DNA of 58,186 nt from positions 1 through 58,186 of the forward strand of contig JAPPLB010000072.1 of the NCBI GenBank assembly GCA_028819575.1, in the 5' to 3' direction. The DNA comes from Bryobacterales bacterium. GTDB taxonomy: Bacteria; Acidobacteriota; Terriglobia; Bryobacterales; UBA6623. The position numbers and the translations under genes were made by a program. Shown here piece by piece: positions 1-6,462 of this stretch. The notes under the pieces are model-generated. The model worked only from the letters and a program-made list of their open reading frames with translations. It was not told the DNA's origin and ran no database searches. The first letter of the stretch is position 1. The number at the start of each line of letters is the position of its first letter.

Positions 1-53
1 CTGACGGCCCTCTCACCCACTTCGCCTCGCCACGTGGTGAGAAATGCAGGCTA
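1..53 (-). repeat. Dispersed palindromic element, copy A (cut by window start)
   Basis: This is the last 53 bases of the 183 bp element described at copies B, C and E. It ends in GTGGTGAGAAATGCAGGCTA, the reverse complement of the terminal inverted repeat TAGCCTGCATTTCTCACCAC. The visible arm carries the GGCGAGGCGAAGTG variant, so the copy lies in the same orientation as copy B. The window begins at about the inner end of this arm, where an assembly would be expected to break at a repeat. Confidence 0.9.
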
Positions 54-172
54 GGCGCTGCGGGCGACATCGGGCGCTAAAACTCATCACGGACTGACGG
101 AAGAAGCGCCCGTTGTCACTCCTGCGGGCGTCAGAGTCGTCACCCGCTAGAATCTGAGGTAGAGGCCCACTA

Positions 173-457
173 TTGAAAAAAGCAGTTCAAGCTAACCCAC
201 TTGACGGTTTCCGCCTCTGGCTGAAATATGCAGACGGAACCGAAGGCGCTGTAGATCTCAGCGATCTGGCAGGCCGGGGAGTATTCGAGGCTTGGTCGGA
301 CCGCGAGCTCTTCGAGGCTGTGGCTGTCGACGAGAGCGGCGCGATCGTCTGGCCTGGTGAAATCGACCTGTGCCCCGACACCCTGTATCTTCGATTGACG
401 GGCAGGCCAGCGGAAGAGATCTTCCCGGAGTTGAAGCGCGCGCCGGTCGATGCCTGA
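173..457 (+). CDS. DUF2442 family protein
   Basis: A 94-residue protein with the DUF2442 pattern: the early FRLWLKYADGTEGAVDLSDL segment (a beta-hairpin followed by a D-L-S-D-L stretch), a central aromatic FEAW, and a late ID-L-PDTLYL motif. It starts at TTG 173, preceded by GAGGT about 11 bases upstream. The next gene overlaps it by 8 bases, so the two are co-transcribed. DUF2442 proteins are often encoded beside DUF4160 proteins, as here, and the pairs resemble toxin-antitoxin or prophage-associated modules. No biochemical function is established by the sequence. Family assignment is fairly sure; a toxin-antitoxin role is only inference from gene pairing. Confidence 0.8.
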   Translation: MKKAVQANPLDGFRLWLKYADGTEGAVDLSDLAGRGVFEAWSDRELFEAVAVDESGAIVWPGEIDLCPDTLYLRLTGRPAEEIFPELKRAPVDA

Positions 458-710
458 GCTGAGTCGATTCTACGGGATCGTCATCAAGATGTACTTTGCA
501 GATCACGGACCACCTCATTTTCATGCGGAGTATGCGGGTACAGAGGCTCTCATCAGTATCGAAACACTTGCAACTTTCGCAGGTGGGCTTCCCCCGCAGG
601 CGTTGAGCCTCGTCAGAGAGTGGGCGGGACTGCACCAGGATGAACTGCGAGCAGCTTGGGCGAATGCCAGTAAACTCGAGCCGGTCGACCGAATCGATCC
701 TCTACCGTGA
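450..710 (+). CDS. DUF4160 family protein
   Basis: An 86-residue protein whose N-terminal half has the DUF4160 signature: a short strand GIVIKMYFADH, the invariant PPHFHAEY motif (residues about 21-28), and a following strand with ISIET. The C-terminal half is helical (LSLVREWAGLHQDELRAAW), ending in a short charged tail. It begins inside the 3' end of the DUF2442 gene with an 8-base overlap, which implies translational coupling. The pair is compact and sits between two copies of a mobile-looking repeat, a usual setting for accessory small-gene modules. Its role, possibly the partner or toxin of the DUF2442 protein, is not shown by the sequence. Confidence 0.82.
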   Translation: MPELSRFYGIVIKMYFADHGPPHFHAEYAGTEALISIETLATFAGGLPPQALSLVREWAGLHQDELRAAWANASKLEPVDRIDPLP

Positions 711-900
711 GACCCCTCTGTTTTTTCATCGCGTTTCCGGTCTCAGATATGCTTGAGGACGGCAGCTTGGAACTGTCCCCGCTCAGGCTCCTACCGCAAT
801 GTTCTCCTCTCTTCCCGGATCCAATGCCGGAGGGCAGTCGGTGGTAGCGCGGTCATTCACGGGTTGAGCCCTATCGGTCGAGGCGGCGCTGCGGTTGCAT

Positions 901-937
901 GCCCGCCTTTCTCACCTCTGACCGCCGAGAAAGGCTA
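901..937. repeat. Short hairpin resembling a decayed end of the dispersed element
   Basis: GCCTTTCTC and GAGAAAGGC form a 9 bp stem around a 13-base loop. The first 16 bases match the element's terminal repeat (GCCTGCATTTCTCACC) at 13 of 16 positions, and the segment abuts copy B. It may be a collapsed older copy. The rest of 711-900 shows no coding or structural signal that I can recognise. Confidence 0.4.
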
Positions 938-1118
938 GCCTGCATTTCTTACCACCCGACGGCCGAAGCACACGATACGACCGTCAGGACTTCGTTGCGC
1001 TTGCTTGCCGTGCTCAACGTACGGTTCAAGTACGCCTGCGCGCGCCAAGCGGCTCGCGCCTCGTCCTGACGGCCCTCTCACGCACTCCGCCTCGACGCAT
1101 GCTGAGAAATACAGGCTA
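936..1118 (-). repeat. Dispersed 183 bp palindromic element, copy B (full length)
   Basis: Full copy running from TAGCCTGCATTTC (936) to the complementary end at 1118, in the opposite orientation to copies C and E. Terminal repeats are about 20 bp; the right one has decayed (GCTGAGAAATACAGGCTA). Inside are the two hairpins shared by all full copies: a GC-rich stem around GGCGCGCGC, and a CGTAC/GTACG stem with a 7-base loop. The element ends 23 bases before the ATG of the aldo/keto reductase, so that gene's promoter must lie within or before the repeat. Confidence 0.92.
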
Positions 1119-1141
1119 AAATGGGCGCACCAGGAGGCTTC

Positions 1142-2107
1142 ATGACCAGCAAACTTTCCCGGCGGCACTTCATCGGCGGAGCGGTGGCGTCGACCGTGGC
1201 GGCGCAGGCGACGAGCGGCAAGCTGCCGACGCGCGTGCTCGGCAAAACCGGCGTCGAGGTCACACAACTTGCGATGGGCTGCGGCAGCCGCCTGATGATG
1301 TACGAGGACGAGCAGACGGGGATCGAGGCGATCCACCTGGCCCTCGATCAAGGGGTGCGCTATTTCGATTCCGCGCAGGCCTACGGCGCGGGCAAGAGCG
1401 AAACCTGGGTCGGCAAGGCGCTGAAGGGACGCCGCCAGGAAGTCTTCCTGGCAACCAAGATCAAAACGCGCGACTTCGACGAAGCGCTCCGCGAAACCGA
1501 GCGAAGCCTGCAACGATTGCAGACCGACCACATCGACCTGCTCCACTGCCACAGCCTCTGGTATGAAGACGACCTCGCGGCGGTCGAGAAGGGCACACTC
1601 AAGGCGCTGTACCGCATGCGCGATGAGAAGGTCGCCCGCTTCATCGGGGTGACCAGCCACGTCGACCCGAAGACGCTCGCCACCGCGCTGGAACGCCATG
1701 ATTTCGACTGTACGCAAATGGCGCTCAACGCCGCATTGCAGGGACGCAGCACCACGGGGGAAAACCTGCCGCCGGCGCCCGCCAACAGCTTCGAGCGGGT
1801 TGCGCTGCCGGTGGCGCGTCGAAAGAATCTCGGTGTGCTGGCGATGAAGGTGACGGGCCAGGAGAATCTGCTGGGGAAGGCCCCGGGCAAGTCCACGATC
1901 GACCCGCTGCTGCGCTACACGTTGTCACTGCCGGTGGCGGCGGCGGTCGTCGGCATGCCGAAGCTGGATTACATCCGTCACAACACGGGGCTCGCGAGGA
2001 ACTTCGAGCCCATGCCACGCCACGAAATGGACAACTTCTCGCGGGAGATGTCTGAAGGGAACAAGATGGCGCTCGACGCCCGCTTCTGCCGGCACGAGGA
2101 CGTATAA
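1142..2107 (+). CDS. TAT-exported aldo/keto reductase
   Basis: A 321-residue NAD(P)H-dependent aldo/keto reductase. A twin-arginine signal (SRRHFIGG, residues 6-13) followed by a short hydrophobic stretch predicts export of the folded enzyme. The AKR catalytic tetrad is visible: Asp76 and Tyr81 in YFDSAQAYG, Lys106 in LATKIK, and His137 (or His135) in LLHCHS. A late VVGMPKLD segment lies where family members contact the cofactor. I chose ATG 1142 over ATG 1121 because AGGAGG lies 4 bases before it and the TAT motif then sits at the very N-terminus; ATG 1121 lies only 2 bases from the end of repeat copy B. Substrate unknown. Exported AKRs of this type are common in Acidobacteriota and Planctomycetota. 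Confidence 0.88.
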   Translation: MTSKLSRRHFIGGAVASTVAAQATSGKLPTRVLGKTGVEVTQLAMGCGSRLMMYEDEQTGIEAIHLALDQGVRYFDSAQAYGAGKSETWVGKALKGRRQEVFLATKIKTRDFDEALRETERSLQRLQTDHIDLLHCHSLWYEDDLAAVEKGTLKALYRMRDEKVARFIGVTSHVDPKTLATALERHDFDCTQMALNAALQGRSTTGENLPPAPANSFERVALPVARRKNLGVLAMKVTGQENLLGKAPGKSTIDPLLRYTLSLPVAAAVVGMPKLDYIRHNTGLARNFEPMPRHEMDNFSREMSEGNKMALDARFCRHEDV

Positions 2108-2179
2108 CCTTCGCGGGACAAGCGGCCCTGAAGCTGTCCGCCGCTCGGAAGGGATAGCTGTGGCCGGTCCGCCAATCGT

Positions 2180-2806
2180 ATGAGACTGCCCCGCCTGTAC
2201 CCCATCATCGACGCTGAGCTACTCGCGATGAGGGGGATCGAGCCGGAGGACATGGCCCGGACCCTCGCTGACGCGGGAGTCCGGATCGCGCAGTTCCGCC
2301 ACAAAGGACCTTATACCCGCGACGCCCTGGGCCGTGCGGAGAACATCGGCCGCATCCTGGAAAGCGCCGGCGCCGCATACGTCATCAACGACCGCGCGGA
2401 CATCGCCCTGATGGCCGGCGCGGACGGCGTCCACGTCGGACAAGACGACTTGCCGCCCGAAGCGGTCCGCCGCCTGGTGGGGACGAAGTTGGCGGTCGGT
2501 TTTTCCACCCACAATCAGCAGCAGCTCTGCGCCGGCGATCAGGAACCGGTGGATTACCTCGCGTTCGGCCCGATCTTCCCAACGGCGTCGAAACTGAATC
2601 CCGATCCGACGGTCGGCGTGCAGGAACTGGCGCGGCTGCGGCCGTTAACGAAGAAGCCGCTCGTTGCCATCGGGGGCATCACGCGCGCGAATATGCATGA
2701 GGTGTTCGAGGCCGGAGCGGATTCGGTGGCCGTCATCTCGGACCTGGCCGCGGAGAACCTGCCCTCACGCATCGCGGAATGGATGAAGCTTACTGCGGAG
2801 CAGTAG
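2180..2806 (+). CDS. thiE: Thiamine phosphate synthase
   Basis: A 208-residue TIM-barrel enzyme joining HMP diphosphate and thiazole phosphate to form thiamine phosphate. The ThiE landmarks occur in order: QFRHKG (residues 38-43), INDRADIALMAGADGVHVGQ (69-88) with the Mg/diphosphate-binding Asp residues, GFSTHN, YLAFGPIFPT, and VAIGGIT with the phosphate-binding glycines. TenI-like paralogues share the fold but usually lack the complete NDR and GVHVGQDDLP set, so ThiE is favoured. It lies 72 bases after the aldo/keto reductase and 44 bases before the DUF1080 gene. I see no THI-box riboswitch in its leader, nor any other thiamine gene here. Confidence 0.88.
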   Translation: MRLPRLYPIIDAELLAMRGIEPEDMARTLADAGVRIAQFRHKGPYTRDALGRAENIGRILESAGAAYVINDRADIALMAGADGVHVGQDDLPPEAVRRLVGTKLAVGFSTHNQQQLCAGDQEPVDYLAFGPIFPTASKLNPDPTVGVQELARLRPLTKKPLVAIGGITRANMHEVFEAGADSVAVISDLAAENLPSRIAEWMKLTAEQ

Positions 2807-2850
2807 CCGATTTGTCGCGTCGAAGAGCGGCAACGCGCCATAATCTACAC

Positions 2851-3588
2851 ATGCCTTTCTTCATGTGGGCCGCTCGTGCCGGCCTCATCCTGCTCACTGC
2901 TATCGCGGCCGGCGGCAGCGCCGCGGCTGCCGATCTACCGCCACTGGGCGAGAGGATCCAGCTCTTCAACGGCCGCGATCTCAACCGTTTTGACACCTTC
3001 CTTCGCAATCAGGGATTCAACAACGACCCCGATCAAGTGTTCCGGGTGCAAGACGGCGTCGTGCACGTGTCGGGCAAGGAGTACGGTTATTTCATCACCA
3101 AAGAGGAGTACGAGGACTACTATTTGAGGGCGGAATTCAAGTGGGGTCTTCCAACCTATCCGCCACGCAAGGGCCGGGCGAGAGACAGCGGCATCCTTTT
3201 CCACGTTGTCGGCCCGAACCGGGTGTGGCCGAAGTCGATCGAGTTTCAAATGATCGAGGGGGGAACGGGGGACATCCTCGTGGTGGGCGGCGCGGAGCTT
3301 ACGGTCAAGGGCGAGACCAAGACCCGCGGGCGTTTCAACCGGTTCGGCAAGGGACCGTGGAAAGACTACGCCGCGTACCGCGATCCGGAGGGTGAAGTCG
3401 AGAAGCCACTGGGAGAATGGAACGTCATTGAAATGATTGCCGCTGGCGGCGCCGTGAAGTATTGGGTGAACGGAACCTTGGTGAATGAGGGTACGGGCGG
3501 AAGTCCGGCCCGCGGCAAGATTCTGTTTCAGTCCGAGGGGGCGGAGGTGTTCTTTCGGAATATCGAACTGCGGCCTCTCAAGAAGTAG
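2851..3588 (+). CDS. Secreted DUF1080 (3-keto-disaccharide hydrolase-type) protein
   Basis: A 245-residue secreted protein with a signal peptide (residues 1-25; hydrophobic ARAGLILLTAIAAGGSAAAA) and one DUF1080/3-keto-disaccharide hydrolase domain, a concanavalin-like beta-sandwich. Visible family features are the opening LFNGRDLNRFDTFL, the YYLRAEFKWG strand, the RDSGILFHV strand, EFQMIEGGTGDI, WNVIEMIA, and a closing strand FFRNIELRPL. The reading frame is open back to 2779 inside thiE, but ATG 2851 puts the signal peptide at the N-terminus. Such proteins are abundant in Planctomycetota and Acidobacteriota and are linked to breakdown of oxidised disaccharides. The exact substrate cannot be read from the sequence. 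Confidence 0.87.
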   Translation: MPFFMWAARAGLILLTAIAAGGSAAAADLPPLGERIQLFNGRDLNRFDTFLRNQGFNNDPDQVFRVQDGVVHVSGKEYGYFITKEEYEDYYLRAEFKWGLPTYPPRKGRARDSGILFHVVGPNRVWPKSIEFQMIEGGTGDILVVGGAELTVKGETKTRGRFNRFGKGPWKDYAAYRDPEGEVEKPLGEWNVIEMIAAGGAVKYWVNGTLVNEGTGGSPARGKILFQSEGAEVFFRNIELRPLKK

Positions 3589-3662
3589 CCGCGCGAGGCA
3601 CTGCAAGCAGCGCCGGAGGAACTTGTCCGGGCGGTGTTCGTAACTTGTCTAGGGGGCTAAGC

Positions 3663-4631
3663 ATGCGGTTCGCACAAATACTGCTGTCCGTCGTGGGCGG
3701 CATCGTGATGATTACGCCGGCCTGGGGGCAGGTTCGCCAAGACCGGGTTTCCTTTGGCCGGGACATCGTCATCGAGCGGGGCGAATCCGTCGCCGACGCG
3801 GTATGTCTTGGCTGCTCGATTCGCGTCGAGGGAACGGTGAGGGGGGATGCCGTGACTATCGGCGGAAGGACCACGGTTTCCGGCCGGGTTGACGGGGATG
3901 TCGTGGCCATTGGCGGCGGAATTCGCTTGACCGGAGCTGCAGACGGAGACGTTGTGGCGCTGGGGGGAACCATAGAACTAGGACCGGGCGCGTCCGTCAG
4001 CGGAGACGTGGTTGCGCCGGCGGGAGCCATAGAAATAGAACCTGGCGCGGATGTCGGGGGAGGGGTGGTGGAGGGCCGGGTTTCGGGACCATTTGCGACT
4101 TTCGACCCGATCGCCGGCGTTTTCGATGCCGGCTTGATCGCCGTTCTGGTTCTGGTTCTTTTCCTGATCGCGGCGCTCATCATTCAGCCATTACTGGCCC
4201 TGTTGTGCGCTGCCGTGCTCGGGCCACAACGGTTAGACGTGCTGGCGCGCACGGCCGCCAGCCGCGGGCTGATGTCTTTCTGTGTGGGCGCCGGCCTGCT
4301 GACGGCTTTTTTTCTGCTCAGCCTCGCCGGCATATTCATCCCGCTGTGGATTCCGGGGATCGGGCTTCCGTTATCCCTGATCCTGTTTGTGCCCCTGGTG
4401 GTGGGCTACGCGGGTATCAGCTACTGGGTGGGCCACGGACTGCTGCCGCAAGTCAACGCGATGCTCGCGGCGTTTCTCGGAGCCGTGCTCGTCACGATTA
4501 TTCAAATGATCCCGATTGTCGGATGGATCGCGGGCATGATCTTCTTTCTGATGGCCCTGGGCGTGCCGGTCACCAGCGGCTTCGGGACCGCGGTGGGATG
4601 GATGGACAGCCGCTTGAACCGCCGCTCCTAG
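3663..4631 (+). CDS. Bactofilin-like beta-helix protein with C-terminal membrane domain
   Basis: A 322-residue protein: signal peptide (1-23, ending near AWG), then about 120 residues of short repeats on a G-D-V-V-A-I-G-G-I-L pattern (GTVRGDAVTIGG, GRVDGDVVAIGG, GAADGDVVALGG, ASVSGDVVAPAG). This is the signature of a polymer-forming, bactofilin-like right-handed beta-helix. About four hydrophobic segments follow (residues about 155-185, 210-240, 245-265 and 270-310). I chose ATG 3663 because AGGGGG lies 6 bases upstream, in preference to TTG 3645. The architecture suggests a membrane-anchored beta-helical domain on the outer face of the membrane, unlike cytosolic bactofilins. Function unknown; similar proteins are usually annotated as polymer-forming cytoskeletal proteins. 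Confidence 0.75.
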   Translation: MRFAQILLSVVGGIVMITPAWGQVRQDRVSFGRDIVIERGESVADAVCLGCSIRVEGTVRGDAVTIGGRTTVSGRVDGDVVAIGGGIRLTGAADGDVVALGGTIELGPGASVSGDVVAPAGAIEIEPGADVGGGVVEGRVSGPFATFDPIAGVFDAGLIAVLVLVLFLIAALIIQPLLALLCAAVLGPQRLDVLARTAASRGLMSFCVGAGLLTAFFLLSLAGIFIPLWIPGIGLPLSLILFVPLVVGYAGISYWVGHGLLPQVNAMLAAFLGAVLVTIIQMIPIVGWIAGMIFFLMALGVPVTSGFGTAVGWMDSRLNRRS

Positions 4632-4723
4632 GCGCGCTGAACTCCACGCCGACCTTTTGTGGGCGGCGCCTATCCGCCATAAACCGGCTTCTACACCAAT
4701 GTGGTCGGGCAATCTGCCTCACT

Positions 4724-4936
4724 ATGGGAGAGTCTCTCCGAAAAGCATCCATTCATCGACGGCAGAAGCGCACATCCTTTGCCGCAACGTACACCTTGCC
4801 GGCGATCAACGGCGTTCAACTCAGGACCGGAGCCGAAGAGGCCTTCGCCTTCATTTCCGGTCTGTGCGAAGCAGGAACGATCCGCTTCGACAATCCGGAA
4901 CCGTGGCGGCGCAACGTCAAGGTGATCCCGGTTTGA
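4724..4936 (+). pseudogene. Possible 3' remnant of an unidentified gene
   Basis: From about 4770 to the TGA at 4936 this frame has coding character: mostly G/C at third positions and a plausible peptide (TLPAINGVQLRTGAEEAFAF, then a segment ending in WRRNVKVIPV). No ribosome binding site or convincing start is visible, and the first codons look random. It reads like the last 60 or so residues of a larger gene whose 5' part is lost. I do not recognise the family. The rest of 4632-5005 shows nothing I can identify. Confidence 0.35.
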
Positions 4937-5005
4937 CTCAGCCGAGGCAGCCCTCCAGTGATTTGCGTGAGCACGTTGCCGTCGCTGTGGTAACGTTCTG
5001 ATCTC

Positions 5006-6304
5006 ATGGCCTTCTCTCCCGGTCGAATCCCCGGCGCAAGCCGCCACGCATTTCCCGACGGTACCGGCATCGTCGTTGTTATCGCTCTGCTTGCCGTCCT
5101 GACCTTCTCCTGCATCGCCGACGGGCCTATCGATACCACACCGTTTCTCGAACAAGTCGACGTCTTCGAAGCCGAAACCGACGGATATGCCCACTACCGG
5201 GTGCCCGCCATCGCCGTCTCGCCGAAGGGCACGGTGATGGTCTTCGCCGAAGCTCGCAAGAGTTTCCAGGGCGACTGGGGCACGCAGCATATCCTGCTGC
5301 GACGCAGTGCGGACGGCGGCAAGACGTGGGACGCGCCCCGCAACATCGCCCACGTCGAAGGCGAGATCCAAGCCAACCCCGTCGCTCTCGCCCAAGACCT
5401 CGACTCACCCGGCGAGGACACCTACAACAACATCGTCCCAATCGTCGACAACCAGACCGGCGAGATGCACTTCCTTTTCTGCGTCGAATACACCCGCTGC
5501 TACTCGATGACCAGCACCGACGATGCCGAAACCTTCAGCGAGCCGGTCGACATCACCACAACATTCGAGCAATACCACGACGAATACGACTGGAAAGTCA
5601 TCGCCACCGGACCCGGCCACGGCACGCAACTGGAAAACGGACGTCTCATCGTTCCCGTCTGGCTTTCCGACGGTACGGGCGGACACGCTCATCGCCCTTC
5701 GATCGTGTCGGTCATCTATAGCGACGATCACGCCAAGACGTGGCATCGCGGCGATGTCGTGGTTCGCCATCCGGACTTGAAAAACCCCAGTGAAACGCTG
5801 GCCGTGCAGCTCACCGACGGCAGAGTGATGCTGAACATTCGCAACGAGTCACCGAAACACCGCCGCGCAGTCTCTTACAGCAGCGACGGCGCAACAGGCT
5901 GGTCGGCACCCGTTTTTCACGAGGAGTTGGTCGAGCCCGTCTGCATGGGCAGCATGATCCGTCTGACGAAGCAACCCGAGAACGAGAAGAACCGCATCCT
6001 GTTCATCAACCCCGACAGCAGCGAACCGCGCGACCCGGCCAACCCCGAAGGCAATTTCAAGCGCCAGAACGTAACCGTCCGGCTCAGCTATGACGAGGGT
6101 GAATCGTGGCCGGTCTCGAAGCCGCTCGAACCGGGAGTCAGCGGCTACAGCGACCTAGCCGTAGATCCGGACGGGACGATCTACGTCATCTACGAACGCG
6201 GCACGCCCTCAGACCGCGGGACTCACGTCGGCTTCCTCAGCGTCGCCCGATTCAACCTCGAATGGCTCACCGATGGTCAAGACAGCCTTAGCCGACGCTT
6301 GTGA
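5006..6304 (+). CDS. Exo-alpha-sialidase-like (GH33/BNR) protein, secreted or lipoprotein
   Basis: A 432-residue six-bladed beta-propeller of the sialidase superfamily. The N-terminus has a hydrophobic export segment (about residues 22-36) ending in LTFSC, a possible lipobox. The arginine-bearing Y-R-V-P motif (HYRVPAIAVSPKG) is followed by GDWGTQH, which carries the likely acid/base Asp. Several Asp-box turns follow: SADGGKTWDAP, STDDAETFS, SDDHAKTWHRG, SSDGATGWSAP, SYDEGESWP. NPSETLAVQL and SGYSDLAVDPDG supply candidate Glu and Tyr for the nucleophile pair, and further Arg residues could complete the triad. True sialidase activity is plausible but unproven, since many bacterial homologues act on other glycans. 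It is convergent with comEC. Confidence 0.83.
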   Translation: MAFSPGRIPGASRHAFPDGTGIVVVIALLAVLTFSCIADGPIDTTPFLEQVDVFEAETDGYAHYRVPAIAVSPKGTVMVFAEARKSFQGDWGTQHILLRRSADGGKTWDAPRNIAHVEGEIQANPVALAQDLDSPGEDTYNNIVPIVDNQTGEMHFLFCVEYTRCYSMTSTDDAETFSEPVDITTTFEQYHDEYDWKVIATGPGHGTQLENGRLIVPVWLSDGTGGHAHRPSIVSVIYSDDHAKTWHRGDVVVRHPDLKNPSETLAVQLTDGRVMLNIRNESPKHRRAVSYSSDGATGWSAPVFHEELVEPVCMGSMIRLTKQPENEKNRILFINPDSSEPRDPANPEGNFKRQNVTVRLSYDEGESWPVSKPLEPGVSGYSDLAVDPDGTIYVIYERGTPSDRGTHVGFLSVARFNLEWLTDGQDSLSRRL

Positions 6305-6462
6305 ACGGAGAATCGGCCTCCATCCGCGTGATCGCAAAAATGAGGTCCAGCTTCTTCAGGCGCTCGTGACTACATATGTAGGATTCGGAGCATCCGCGCT
6401 ACAGGCATAGCGGAGCTCGAGAAAGGCGCCGGGGCGTGCAAACTCTCCGATTCCACGGTACT

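Noticed and set aside
753..938. Short plus-strand ORF ending on the TAG of copy B
   Set aside because: Tempting as a fourth stop-codon case, but no start signal or recognisable protein; the ORF may be chance and the element orientation is opposite to C, D and E.
935..1717. Long minus-strand ORF whose C-terminus reads through repeat copy B
   Set aside because: Its other part is antisense to the aldo/keto reductase. The shared peptide RGASRLARAGVLEPYVEHGK recurs only because copy C is read in one frame, so these are spurious proteins made from the repeat.
2108..2179. Possible TPP riboswitch before thiE
   Set aside because: The 72-base leader is too short and lacks the conserved CUGAGA and ACCUGA segments.
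4205..4936. 243-residue ORF overlapping the bactofilin-like gene
   Set aside because: Its first two thirds are an out-of-frame reading of the membrane domain; only the last part (4724-4936) has its own coding signal.
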